NCBI GenBank assembly: GCA_958299035.1
Contig: CATQJL010000112.1
Location: forward strand, 61,053,823 to 61,117,822
Direction: 5' to 3'
From: Cylicocyclus nassatus
Lineage: Eukaryota > Nematoda > Chromadorea > Rhabditida > Strongylidae
DNA length: 64,000 nt
Shown here: positions 1 to 10,449 of the stretch, one piece after another
How positions within the stretch are numbered: the stretch's first letter is position 1
Layout of the letters: each line of letters starts with the position of its first letter
The notes under the pieces: generated by a model
What the model saw: only the letters and a program-made list of their open reading frames with translations
The model's database searches: none
Told to the model about the DNA's origin: nothing
Position numbers and translations under genes: made by a program

Positions 1-321
1 TCAACGCATCCGGTGCGAATTAGAAGGAACCGCGCCGCCACGCAAAGGAAAACACACATTCCGTGTGCTAAGTGGGACGGAATTGTGCGAGGAGTTCGTA
101 TAATCATCATCATCATCAACTTGGGGACGGGGATATTCTCTTTGATGTAAGTGTCGCCGAATTTTCAAAACTGGTATGCGTACTGCACACTAGGCGCGCT
201 ACTTGACGACCAGTAAGATTATACCTGCTCATTTCTAGCAAATTCTCCTTGCTTCCTTGCCTCTTTTCACTTGATTGAATATGTATCGATTAGCAGAACA
301 CATTTCTACTAACTAATATAC

Positions 322-502
322 CGTCTGCGCCCCAGAGAGGTTCCCATGTGAACCAGCGCGCGTACGTGGTGCGACGCTGCCTTTCGCTCTTTTTGACATG
401 TTTCTCCTGAGATTCCAACGGAAGTGCCCGAGGTTAACATGTTCAAAAGTGCGAAAGGCAGCGAGATGACGATGTACCTATAGGAACCTCTCTGCGCAGA
501 CG
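322..502. repeat. Foldback MITE, about 180 bp
   Basis: The two ends are inverted copies of each other: CGTCTGCGC plus an AGAGAGGTTCC block on the left, and its reverse complement at 481-502. Both sides are flanked by ATAC, a possible 4-bp target duplication. There is no ORF inside. It looks like a non-autonomous DNA element of unassigned superfamily. Confidence 0.6.
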
Positions 503-530
503 ATACTTTGTCACCCTAGAAGAGGTTTTA

Positions 531-737
531 CTGAGGCACGCGATATTTGATCCGCTTACTCCGTTTCGTCATTGGTCAAGTCAGTAAACTGACGAATAGC
601 GAAGCGGTTTTCCAATTAATCCGTTTGATCCACTTCATCCACTTCACTATCAGTTCACCGATTTGACCAATGACGAAGCAGATAAAGCGGATCAAGTGGA
701 TTTAGGAGCGGATCAAGTATGGCGCGAGCCTGAGGAG
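531..737. repeat. Foldback MITE, about 205 bp
   Basis: CTGAGGCACGCGATATTTGATCCGC at the left is matched by an imperfect inverted copy at 706-737. Inner segments around CTTCGTCATTGGTCAA are also inverted copies (about 565-580 and 662-678). It is non-coding and probably a palindromic DNA-transposon derivative. Confidence 0.55.
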
Positions 738-760
738 TCATAAGGGTGCTGTCGATTGAC

Positions 761-1041
761 GCGCACAGTGTGCAGACTTACATATCAAGTTACAAATGAC
801 TCAAAGATACGATGTACTGCGACTTTTACAAAGCACCGTTTGCTGCCATGTGGGATCATTGCTGTGGAGCAGTCACTGACTTCTCTGCACCACCAAACAA
901 AACCGTACATACATATTTTCAAAAACACCACCATGTGGGACATCCAGGAGAGAAAGAACTGTACCATTTGGCAATGTCTTTGAAAAGGAGTGCAGAGTCG
1001 AGTCATTTGCAAATTGATATGTGAGACTGCACACTATGCGC
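761..1041. repeat. Foldback MITE with GCGCACAGTGTGCAG ends
   Basis: The left end (GCGCACAGTGTGCAG, then ACTTACATATCAA) is matched by an inverted copy ending at 1041. The ORFs in between are by-products of the palindrome. A solitary ACTGCACACTAGGCGCGC sequence near 183-200 may be a leftover end of the same family. Confidence 0.55.
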
Positions 1042-1069
1042 CGCAACCGACGAGATCCTTATTAGTAAC

Positions 1070-1165
1070 TAGCTGGCTTACCCGGCTCCGCCGTATGTTC
1101 CGAATAGAAAATTCCATTTCTTAACCGATCCGGACCAAAGACATTCAGCTTTATATATAAGACTC
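1070..1165 (+). repeat. Rearranged short copy of the CTAGC(C)GGCTTACCCGGCTCC dispersed repeat
   Basis: The first 25 bases and the final CATTCAGCTTTATATATAAG block run in the same order and orientation as the longer copy at 22671-23208. The middle block (about 1094-1137) is the reverse complement of 23088-23131 in that copy. This copy therefore has an inverted core and large internal deletions. Confidence 0.6.
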
Positions 1166-2400
1166 CTCAGTGAATCTTTCCCAGCATAAAAAATTGCACA
1201 AATGTGCACTACTAAGTGATATCTGATCAAAGCAAAAGAGACAAGACAAGAAGAAATCACTGACAGCAAGTTCTATTTTACAAACCGTCAAGAGCGCGCA
1301 TGGTCTGTAAAACGCAAATTGAGTTGCAACTCACAGGAGGACACAATTTTTTGACAGCGAGTAATTGAAGGCAACCAGAAAAGGACGTCTGCTACTGTTG
1401 TTTCGACATAAAAAGAGTGTCTTTACTCTTGACAGCTTTGAACCGAGTCGCGCGCAAAAGCGCGCATCCCTCCATATTTCTAGCACTCTCTCACGACTAT
1501 CTGGCTACATGCATTATTCCTCCATTGAAGAAAAGATTTCCTTGGGTTTCACTTTTAGAAAATGCAACGACTCTAAGCAAATGAACGGTTACAACAGGAA
1601 AAAGCCGTCAGAGCTACGAAAATCAAAAAATTGCACCCTGCCTTTTATGCTATCAAAGCGAAGATAGGTATATGCAATTTCCGGAAGTTCAGAATGAGTA
1701 CATTTTACTATTCTTGTAGGCCCGCTATCGAATTCTGAGAGATGTGCAGATGCACACATTAGTAAAGAAACCACCTTGACTCTAAATGGTCAAGACTCAT
1801 TCGCAAGAAACCGAAAGATGACAGAACCGTTTGGTTTTGATTGGATATAAATCTGCATTTTATGAGAAGAAAACTATGAAAGCAACACATAAGAGTACAA
1901 ACAAGAGATGAAGTGATACAGCGAGACTGCGACATCGCTATTTTCCAGAGAAAGAGTGAGGAGGTGGAGCCAGTGAAAAAGAGCAGTGGATGTCCGAGTG
2001 GAACCAGTAACAAAACAGGTCACACATCGTTGCCGATCATACTGGAGTTTGATAAAGGTGGAAAAAAGAAGGCACGGTGAAATAATCGAGTTTTCGCTGG
2101 CGATGCGCTGCGCAGATTCACTTTAGACGTCCCATTTTCGTGCGGAGTGTAACTACGTCGCCTTGTTACACTTCACGTCAAAATCACCTTTTCGATTTGA
2201 ATGCCACTTTTCACTTATTTTTTTCAGGCTTTCTTTTTGTTTCTGGGTTTTTCTTGGGTTGCACTACCACTATAGTGATTCTATAGAAAAGGCATACGGT
2301 TGGGGAATACCGCTTGATGTCTTGGTTTTTGCTGATTTGTTTTTCAAAGAAGAAGTCGAAAAATCTCATACTTTTCTCATAGATAGAATCAACCTGACAC
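1166..2400. other. Intergenic stretch, no gene seen
   Basis: No ORF here has splice partners or recognisable motifs. The stretch ends at the trans-splice acceptor of the next gene and should hold its promoter. No specific promoter element was recognised. Confidence 0.4.
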
Positions 2401-2406
2401 TTTCAG
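2401..2406 (+). other. Likely trans-splice acceptor
   Basis: TTTCAG lies 48 bases before the ATG at 2455 with no upstream exon needed, which fits spliced-leader addition in nematodes. This is inferred from position and consensus only. Confidence 0.45.
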
Positions 2407-2454
2407 CTGACAATCCTGCTCTGTTAAGCCGCAGGCTCTCTTTTTTGACTGAAA

Positions 2455-4727
2455 ATGATCGACCTCGGCCTGACTGTCGCTGGACGACCGTTGAGTGCAG
2501 AGGTTCAAGAACTCTTGAAATCTTACTCGGACGATTTACTGGATGCGGTAGGCTTTTTTCGTCATTCGCTTGTCTATTTGTATTGAATCTATTTCTACTT
2601 TATTATTACAATCTGTCGTGAGCAATTTACAGTCTTTATTGAAAAAATTTGATCGCACGATCTTGCTGATTGCACGGATCGTAGTTGTGATCAATCTCTT
2701 ATCTCTTACCGTAACTCCACAATAAATCCTACAGGTTTTTGCACCCTCTCATATTTACGAATCTGTCACCATTCACTCTTGTGCTTTGGTCAGCCAATGC
2801 TTTCATCTAGGCGGTAATTTTCGACCAAATATTTCCTATTTTGTCTTTGATAAAGGAAAGTTCCGCTTATTGTGGATGCATATATTGTTCAGCGAATTCA
2901 TACGTTTGAAATATATCATCATCCTATTTACTTGCCAATCTTTGGCTTATTGCAGCTGTTTAATTATAGCCAATGTTCTAAAAACTATCTTCCTTTTGCT
3001 ACATTCATTTCGTTCCCTTTCAGTTGATCGATGCAACATGTGTCGAAACAAAATCTCGGAACTCGCACAAAATCAACGAGAATGATGCTCTAAAGTCTAT
3101 CAAAACTGTTTCATTGTTTCCTCCCAGAGTGGTGAGTTCATGTCTGCCCTGTCTTTTTGGTTCTTCTCCATTTTTTTTGAATGAGTCTGTCTTGAAGTTC
3201 TAGGGTTCGTGTGTACATTATCGCCGTTACCGTTGTTGCAGCTTTTCTGCTGTCATTAGTACTCTGTTGAATGATTTAATAGCCAACAGTACAGAAGAGG
3301 ATCCTTATGGAGTAATCAGAATCAGACAGTGCTATTCCATGCACCACCAGCGGTAACAGCAGTAACCGCGGTAATGCATGACCGAACTTTAACTTCCTGT
3401 CTTGCTTTAGTTCAAATATTGAAGGATATCTCTTTTCATCTTGTTTTTACAGGTTCCTCGAGCTACTCTAAGAATCTTTGACACTTCAAAACCCTCAGAA
3501 AGTAAGAAGGACCAGAAGACAGCGACGAATGCACCTTCAAGCGCTTTTGGTTACCCTGCTAGTCAGTCATCGGGACGCTCGCGACGCCCAGTGGTGGATG
3601 AGGCAACCCTCTTGGAAGATCTGCGCAAGCTGAAGCCAGCAGAAATCACGGAACCACAAAAATTCATGTCCCATAAGCTGACTTTAGATCCTAAGGATAT
3701 CAGACCACGGGTTGGCCCTGCAGCTGCGGCTGAGGTGGCCTCGGCAATGGAACGACCTGCTCGACATTTTATAGGCCGACCTCAACCCCTGATCACTGAG
3801 GATCGTGGCAATGTTCAGGCTGAACTGACGACTTACCATCGATATCGCAGCTATCTCGGAATTACTGGTCCCATGCCAAATATCAAGCCGAACATGGGTG
3901 CAATGATGAAAATTCCGGCGTTTCTTCAAGCATTGCAACAAAGAAATGAAATACTGGGCTTTGGTGGCGGCAGTACGGCACCTCCTCAGGTGCCTCGAAA
4001 TGCAAATGCACAGGTAAATCAGGTACAAGCCCCGCTTAGTGCTTCCGGCTCTGCTTTCGGCTCAGCAGTTGACCAGCGACTTTACCCACAACCAACCCAA
4101 CCGCCGGTAAACTCGTACCAAGTGCCGGCAACTTATCCCGTGCCACCCAACATACGTCAGGCTATCCAACGCCTTCAGCCACAACAGGCTGCCCAAATAC
4201 TGAATGAGCTCCTTCGAAAACAGCAACGTCAGCGATTTGTTGACGATCTTGAACAGTCCGCCTTGAATTCGCCTACTCCACCACTAACGGAATATAGCTA
4301 CCCACCTCTTGCTGGAAGTCAACTCAATCTCGCGAAGACTAAAAGTAATGACAAATTGGCGTTGGCACTGTCTATGAGGACAGGTGATGGAATAGCTTCC
4401 AGCGTAATGCCGAGTATCCAGGAAGACTCGCCACCTGAAGAAGACAACTGGGAAAACCTGGAAGGTCCAGTGGATCACTTGGACTGTGCAGCTTACTATG
4501 AAAGTATCAATCCGAAGCTAAAGGAAAAGACTATGGGAGATAATTCTCATAGAAACAAAACAGGGCAGAATCGAGATGAAGGAGACCAAGAAGTGGGCCC
4601 AGAGCAGAGCAAGAGGAAGTTCTATAGACCCAAGACACCATCCTTCTTGTCGTCTGAAGAAAAGAAGAAGTTTGATGAGTGTGTCAGTCGACTAGAGCTG
4701 ATTGCTACAATGGTACAAGAAGGTTAA
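2455..4727 (+). CDS. Three-exon gene, 491-residue protein of unknown function
   Basis: The exons are 2455-2547, 3024-3131 and 3453-4727; all junctions are phase 0 with GT...AG borders (donors GTAGGC and GTGAGT, acceptors TTTCAG and TTACAG). The ATG is chosen because an in-frame TGA sits at 2446-2448 and an acceptor-like TTTCAG lies just upstream. The first 31 residues plus exon 2 form a mainly helical segment (VQELLKSYSDDLLDALIDAT). Exon 3 encodes a long, mostly low-complexity region: Ser/Gly/Arg-rich near residue 95, Ala-rich near 165, a middle rich in Pro, Gln and Asn (about 250-340), an acidic EEDNWENLEGP patch and a basic C-terminus. No signal peptide or membrane segment is visible. The composition resembles RNA-associated scaffold proteins such as 4E-T or Pat1-like factors, but no diagnostic motif was recognised, so no function is assigned. 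Confidence 0.8.
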
Positions 4728-5003
4728 GTCGACTTTCTCGTTTTACTCTCAATTGAAATTAAGATTTCGCTTTTCATGAGCAAATTCTTTGATCTTTCCT
4801 TTCACCTGTTTTGAAATTATTTGATAGTTTTTTTTTTGCGCGAATGTCGGGTTATTATTTAAAATTTCGTAATACATCATTGTCACAAATGTTTCATTTT
4901 TGGTGTCATATTGCTATGGGTTATGTTTTCTTGATTCTATCTAAGTTGCTTATGGTGTCATGCACACACCGTTTGCAAAACGTTTATTCTTTTGTACAGT
5001 TTG

Positions 5004-5530
5004 TTATGAGGTTTCTGTTTCTGCCACTGATTCAGATGAATTCTGTCTCATTTTGACAATTTTCCATGAAATCTCTCTCCTTGGTGAATTAGACAGGCAA
5101 TAACGGCTGTTCCCAAATACTTGCACAGCTTCACAATGTGCTCGGTAGACGATGTCACGACAGTAGAAGTTGGATGAGAGGGCACCTATGCATTGACAGA
5201 ATGTCGTGTCACATGTGGCTCTAGGCACCGTACAGTAGTCGTAACATCGATCGTGTTGGAAGCAGCATGAATTGACTATAATGAAATTGTTTTATAGTTG
5301 CCTTTGTGCGCATTGTACCAGTCTACACGCAAGGCGGATGCGCAGCGGATGATGGCGATAAAGCGCTGAATGGACTTACTTCCTGCTTGATTGCATTGTA
5401 ATGTCAATATGAAGGACAAGAAAGTCGAAAATGGGTCTGCTCCACACTGGTAGTCGGGTAATTGTCCATGGCAGCCAGAAAAGAATAGCAAGGATAGAAT
5501 TGATGCGTATCCATATATCCTTCTGCACAT
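5004..5530 (-). CDS. Secreted phospholipase A2-like protein, 140 residues
   Basis: The exons are 5380-5530 and 5004-5275. The 104-bp intron begins GTAAGT and ends TTATAG, in phase 1. The protein starts with a clear signal peptide (about residues 1-22, ending near GCHG) followed by DYQCGAD. Exon 2 carries the sPLA2 hallmark CCFQHDRCYDYC (CCxxHDxC, with the catalytic His-Asp pair), then CDTTFCQC and further Cys residues with the spacing of the nematode sPLA2 family. In this family the enzyme cleaves the sn-2 acyl chain of phospholipids in a calcium-dependent reaction outside the cell. The canonical CGxGG calcium loop is not recognisable in exon 1, so activity is uncertain. A paralogue with the same intron position lies at 33821-36325. 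The C-terminus is a Ser/Glu-rich tail. Confidence 0.85.
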
Positions 5531-6214
5531 CCTATGGTTGCAAAAAATCTAATTCATGTGCAAAATATATGGGGAAGGCCACAAGCTTTTTCTTGGTGAA
5601 TATAACGTGAATGTGAAAATGTAACAAATTGCATATTTTTGTTGGGCGAATAGTTGCCACCTTTATAGGTGGATTGTTGTTGTTTTCAGTGTTGTTTTTT
5701 GCGATATTGAATTTTGCATACAACAAAATGCCTAGTTAGAAAAACAAAAACAAAAGTCGCCAGACAATACCCCTGTATCTTCAGTTTGGCGTAGAAGAGA
5801 TATGCACCGAAGATGCTCAATCTTTTCTATTCTTAGTAAATTATTCCTTTCTTTTGGGTACTGAAACAGGGAGGAGCGATGATTTTTCCACATATCTTTC
5901 CTGTTTTAGGTTTGTTTTGTAAGCATTTGCGTTTGTTCATAAGCTGATATTTTCAAGGAACATTTCGAATTTTACCAGACAGCTTTTCTTGTGCCTTTTA
6001 CCATGGAACAATACCGAACAATTTCTTATGGTGTTTGCATGCACCGTCACAGATTTTGCTCATTATGTTGTGTTCATAAAGAGAACAACCAAGGCGAAGG
6101 GACTAAGACAGGAAAGTGCACACCTCTTACGTTTAGTCTAGATGAGATCTGTCTATATGTAAACGAGTAATAGCATATATAGCATATACAGCGATTTCTT
6201 TTGTAGTAGGAAAA
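5531..6214. other. Intergenic, no gene seen
   Basis: AT-rich sequence upstream of the phospholipase gene and of the retrotransposon fragment. It presumably holds the phospholipase promoter. No motif or credible ORF was recognised. Confidence 0.4.
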
Positions 6215-6799
6215 ATGATTTTTTGGTCTAAGAAGTGGGATCTTCCCGTTGATGCACTTAAATCCAAAATTCTCCATATCGGCAACTCTGAATTTCGTGA
6301 CTATTTTTGCGACGGGGTCGTCCTGGAGCGCTGTAGCAATAGAAAAGATCTTACAAATAGCATTTTTGTAGACGATCAGCTAAATTTTAATTTCTACTTT
6401 GATTCAGTGATCAAGAATGCTCTGTCAGCGCTGTTCCTTTTACTAACAATAAGAAGCATTCAGAGCAATGACCAAGTGCTCCTTGTGCGGCTCTATAAGA
6501 CTTACCTTTTGCCACGTTCAGAATATGCATCACCGGTCTGGAGTCCGTTTGTGAAGAAGAACATTGAAATATTAGAGAAGGTCCAGAAAATATTTACCAG
6601 AATTCTCTACTACAGATGTTTCTATCCCAAACCGGATTATCCTCAAACTCTGCCATCGTACAATATTAGACTGGCTACGCTTAAATTGCATAGCCTGAGA
6701 TATAGATGCATATGTAACGATTTAGTCCTATGTTGTCACATCCTTAGACTTAAAACAAGACTAAGTCCTAGCCGTTACTGGATTTTCAGACCTTGTGGG
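6215..6799 (+). pseudogene. Non-LTR retrotransposon fragment (C-terminal end of reverse transcriptase)
   Basis: The reading frame shows the stretch that follows the RT fingers/palm in CR1/jockey-type LINEs: a DD..LNF block, then LYKTYLLPRSEYASPVWSPF, then IEILEKVQKIFTRILY, then LPSYNIRLATLKLHSLRYR. These correspond to the usual 'RAYKTYVRPILEYASPVWSP...LEKVQ...FT' region. The catalytic part upstream is missing, so this is a 5'-truncated copy. A hAT-type MITE follows at 6800. The same frame resumes after it at about 7539 and runs to a TAA near 7600, so the MITE split this fragment. Confidence 0.8.
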
Positions 6800-7530
6800 C
6801 AGGGCTCGGCACAGGTGGCTTACCGGGCAAGCTGGATATCGTTTTGGAGGTATAAAGCAAAGTGGTTATCGTTTTGCGGGAGCATACCGATGTCTTTCGA
6901 TCTGCTGCCGGCACCCTGGCGGCATGCCGGCAGCACGGTCTCCCAAACAAACAAACGGTTTGTTTACAGTGAAATGAAAATGAAATGACACCAAAATGGG
7001 TGTGTAGATGGGCATTGGGGGGATAGTACTATGTGCAAAAAATTATGAAAAAGTTATGTGAATCAAAGTCGCGGCAAACTTTTTTCGGAGTTAGGTGGCT
7101 TTACAGCCACCTGGACAGCCACCTGAGGTGGCTGTAAAAGGAAAAAGTCATATATTCTCCTTCCTTCACATAACTTTCTCGCATATTCAACATAGCCTTG
7201 TTCTACATAAAAATCCCCACAACTTAGTTTTTGAATCTCCGAGAACCCCCTCATCGTCGCCTAGTTACAGCCTTTTGTATGGCTGCGGCAAGCCTGCTCC
7301 AAGCGCGCAAGAGTGCGCGTCGGACATAGCATGCCACCAATTCGGGGAAAACGAACAGCTTTGGCTTTTTTTCGTCTGTTCGAACTTGTTTTATGTTTTG
7401 TTCCATTACTTTTCGTTGTTCGTTTTGATCCTTTCACGATCGCGTCATAGGTGATGTCGTATTTTCCTGCCGAAGTCTGCAGGGACATCGTTTTCGAATA
7501 AATGAAAAAGCCACCTCATGCCGAGCCCTG
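6800..7530. mobile_element. hAT-type MITE, 731 bp
   Basis: The termini are CAGGGCTCGGCA and TGCCGAGCCCTG, extended on both sides by an AGGTGGCT motif. They are flanked by 8-bp direct repeats CTTGTGGG and CTCGTGGG (7 of 8 match), as expected for hAT elements. Internal GGTGGCTGT/ACAGCCACC motifs are repeated and inverted near 7091-7135. No transposase is encoded. A related end occurs in inverted orientation at 49216-49397. Confidence 0.75.
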
Positions 7531-7600
7531 CTCGTGGGAGGACTGGCGGTTTCGGTTTGTTTTACAGAAAGCTAGGACGTAAAAAGTTGTCAATAGTTTA

Positions 7601-7977
7601 ATTCTTTTGTGTGCCGTTCCGCCAGATGGCTCAAATTTCTACCATGCGAAATTATCTCGTCCAAGAATTCTGCAGAGTTTCGAAAAAAAAAATTATCTTC
7701 CATAGATGTCCTACAGACTTTGAGAATCGCTGGTGTTTAACCTGCTTTATTTATACTGCACGTCTTTTTCTTGGAGGTTTTTTGCACACCATGCCTAAGG
7801 GGAGAAAAACAAAAGAAAAAATATTTTCTTTCTCTTTGACTCCTTATCAGGCATGACTACAGCCTTGACGAAATCATTTCTATCGTTCTACTAAAATATC
7901 CGGACAGGCTTGCAGTCTCTTCGCTCAGCCGTTTGAGGGAACCAAAGTTAGCGTGCCCCTCTTCTTGAGATCCCCCT
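7601..7977. other. No gene seen
   Basis: AT-rich sequence between the LINE fragment and the 5' LTR. A short ORF at 7611-7856 has no recognisable features. CCCT directly precedes the LTR and could be one half of its target duplication. Confidence 0.35.
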
Positions 7978-8303
7978 TGTAAGAGCAGCGCTACGCGCTG
8001 GAATTTTATCTTAACATCTAAGCTTACAGTAATCCAGCGCTAACTCATCTATTTCAGGGCGTGGCCGCTTTAGCAACTGTATGCTAGAGAGGTTCCGATC
8101 CCAGCTCCCGAGCGGTGGCGCTCTCCTCATCCCCGGGCGGACGTTTGCCCCGTTGTCGTAGCCGTCGTCACCAACCGAGGACTTATGAGACTCATGGTCA
8201 TATTCCTATACTGCAGCCTGTGTCATCTATAGTAAACTGGTTCGTCTCTGGTGTTACGACAGCTGCATTACTCTAAGCCGTTTCCACTGGGCTAACGCTC
8301 ACT
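7978..8303 (+). repeat. 5' LTR
   Basis: 326 bp, starts TGTAAG, and is repeated at 13878-14203 with scattered substitutions and a few small indels. A GC-rich central block (GAGCGGTGGCGCTCTCC, then CCCCGGGCGGACG) is the best conserved part. Confidence 0.85.
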
Positions 8304-8318
8304 GGTAGCAGCGAGTGG
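8303..8318 (+). promoter_or_regulatory. Primer-binding site
   Basis: TGGTAGCAGCGAGTGG begins at the last base of the 5' LTR. TGG complements the CCA end of a tRNA; the tRNA species was not identified from the sequence. Confidence 0.55.
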
Positions 8319-8644
8319 TTTCCATCGCAGGACGTGATGGACGGACGCCGAGGGTGAGTGATTTGTTTTTTTTCTTATTTTTTTGCGTGTTTTGTATGTT
8401 TGCCGCCGCCCTGTATGGCCGACTTTTCAAACTGACCATTTATTAAGTCCCCCGGCGCGGTAGGTAACTAAATTGCGTTAGTATCATGTTGGAATCTCTC
8501 CCTGCAGCCGTTCGCGACGGATGCAGTATTGTGGCGTGGACGCATGCTGATTTCGTGTTTTTTTGTGTTTTGTGATGATGAGGTTATGGGCCCCAGATGA
8601 GTGGAGATGTATTGCCCTGCTCACTCTCGCGCAACAAAACCCCC

Positions 8645-9107
8645 TTAAAGGCAGTGTCCGGGCAAAAACTCGACTTTGAGATTTTGTGCTTATACGGGCC
8701 TATTCGCCATGCTGAATCCGAAAATCCACATTGGAAAGCGCAAAAACCACGAAAAAGGGCTCTAACACAGGAGGGAAATCAGCAGGTGGGCGGGGCTTTC
8801 CCCAGTGCGATTTCACGCTCCCAGCTTCCGGAGCGATTTTCTCGATTCCGCTAGCCGTCCTAACATCGCTACCGGTCAAGTGCGAATGATTGACTTGAAA
8901 CCGGAAGCGAGAATGTAGCTCTGGAAGCCGGGAACGTGAATTCACAGTGGGGAGGACTCCGCCCACCTGCTGATTTCCCTCTTGTGTTAGAGCCGTTTTT
9001 CGCCATTTTCGCGCTCTATAACGTGCATTTTCAGATTCAGCGTAGCGAATAGGCCCAGGTAAGCACAAAATCTCATAATCGAGTTTTTGCCCGGACACTG
9101 CCTTTAA
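8645..9107. repeat. TTAA-flanked foldback element inside the retroelement leader
   Basis: TTAA at both outer ends encloses AGGCAGTGTCCGGGC and its inverted copy. The arms are long (about 200 bp: AAAAACTCGA, ATTTTGTGCTTA, GGGCCTATTCG and AGGAGGGAAATCAGCAGG all reappear inverted). A TTAA target suggests piggyBac-type mobilisation. There is no transposase. The ORFs on both strands are palindrome by-products. Confidence 0.65.
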
Positions 9108-9291
9108 CGTATAGATTGCGAGTGACCCCCTTCCCCTCTTTCGAGGTTCAGTGGGCGGAGAGCCCCCCAGGAAACGGCGGACGAGCGCTGCTGCCGGCCT
9201 TGCAGGTTTTACTTGGGGGGGGGGGGGGTGTGCAGTGCTCTCCGTGTGGTATTGCTACTACATCCGCGTGTAATTTTTGCAATCACCAGCC

Positions 9292-9366
9292 GGTCCCGGA
9301 GAGGAATTGAACCTCTCATGGGTTGCACGCGAAGAAGTGCAATTTTTCGCGCTGCGCCATCCACCG
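9292..9366 (-). tRNA. tRNA-like sequence, probably a tRNA pseudogene or SINE head
   Basis: On the minus strand there is an A-box-like TGGCGCAGCGCG, a possible anticodon stem TTGCAC/GTGCAA, and a T-arm AGAGG-TTCAATT-CCTCT containing a GGTTCAATTCC B box. The acceptor arms do not pair (3' strand CCGGGAC; no GTCCCGG at the 5' end), so a working tRNA is unlikely. Confidence 0.3.
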
Positions 9367-9379
9367 TTCAAGGGAACAA

Positions 9380-10449
9380 AGACGGCGGCGCTATATCAAC
9401 AGGACCCTTGGCATGCTCCGTACGTTTCACGGGCACAGGGCGAGTTGCATTAAGCATTTGAAACGTAGTTTCCGATGCACTATTTTTTTTGCTAATCATC
9501 GTCACTTATTCGGCATTCCTCTTAACCTGGTTCTTCCGATATTTACATCATTATTTTTCCTATTATTCATTATAGTACATCAAATTCGAGCATTTTGGGC
9601 CCTCTGTTGCCAAAAGCTACTATTTTGTGCGCAGAAAAGAATTTTGAGCAGAATCTACTTTCACATCCTTTTGACGTATTTTTGTGTAATTCAAGTCACT
9701 GTTTCAGTATGAAATTGCTCTATTTAGAAACATTATTGCAACATTCATTTTTTCGCAACGCTAGTATTGTAAATGCTCTTTTTTCTCATTTTTCACTCTC
9801 AAATCGCCAAATACAGACTTTTCGTATTAGCCACTAGGAAAAGCGTTCAGAATAGTTTCTAAATCTTTGCTCGTTCGAATCATTCAAATTGCGGCTCGTT
9901 TCGGCGCTGACCTTTTGTTTTCGCGGCTTGTCAGCTAATCGTCATGAACTTGCTGGGAATAGGCGCTTTTTCTACTATTGTACCCTCTTCTGCCATTTTC
10001 GAATACCGTAATTATCTCATGAAACAATCTTGCCCTTTGGTTTACCATCTTTGTATCTTTGTTCGCGCTGTTATTCAATAAGGTCTTGGCATTTATTCAA
10101 ACTCTGATGAGTAATCTTGTTACCACGACTTTCCCATGTTTTCACTTCTTGCGAGCGTGCCATTTGTTTAAACTCATAGAAACAAGCAACCGCCGATAAG
10201 ACGCGTCTTTGGTATTTTCTCATGCTTCGTTGGTCGAATGGCATTCTTTCCGTTATCCCGTCGGCTACTGATCTTCCCATTGATGTGCGACGTCATTACA
10301 AAACATAGCCGCTCTGTCTCTTCCCATCTCGTACACATATCTCCTTCCCGCGATATTTTACTCTTGGCATTTCAAACTTATCTGATTAGAGCGCTAGCAT
10401 ATATACGAGGGTAGACTCATTCCTACTCATCTTTTCTTCGCATATCGGT
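9380..10449 (+). other. Long retroelement leader, no gene seen
   Basis: AT-rich sequence between the tRNA-like patch and gag, with no supported ORF. About 2.1 kb separates the 5' LTR from gag, much of it inserted material (the foldback at 8645 and the tRNA-like patch). Confidence 0.4.

Noticed and set aside
1..146. Open frame up to GATGTAAGTG, resembling an exon with donor
   Set aside because: The translation is Arg/Ile-rich with an ATC microsatellite, and no partner exon or family match was found.
8597..9098. ORFs on both strands with nearly the same protein sequence
   Set aside because: They are the two arms of a palindromic element read from opposite strands.
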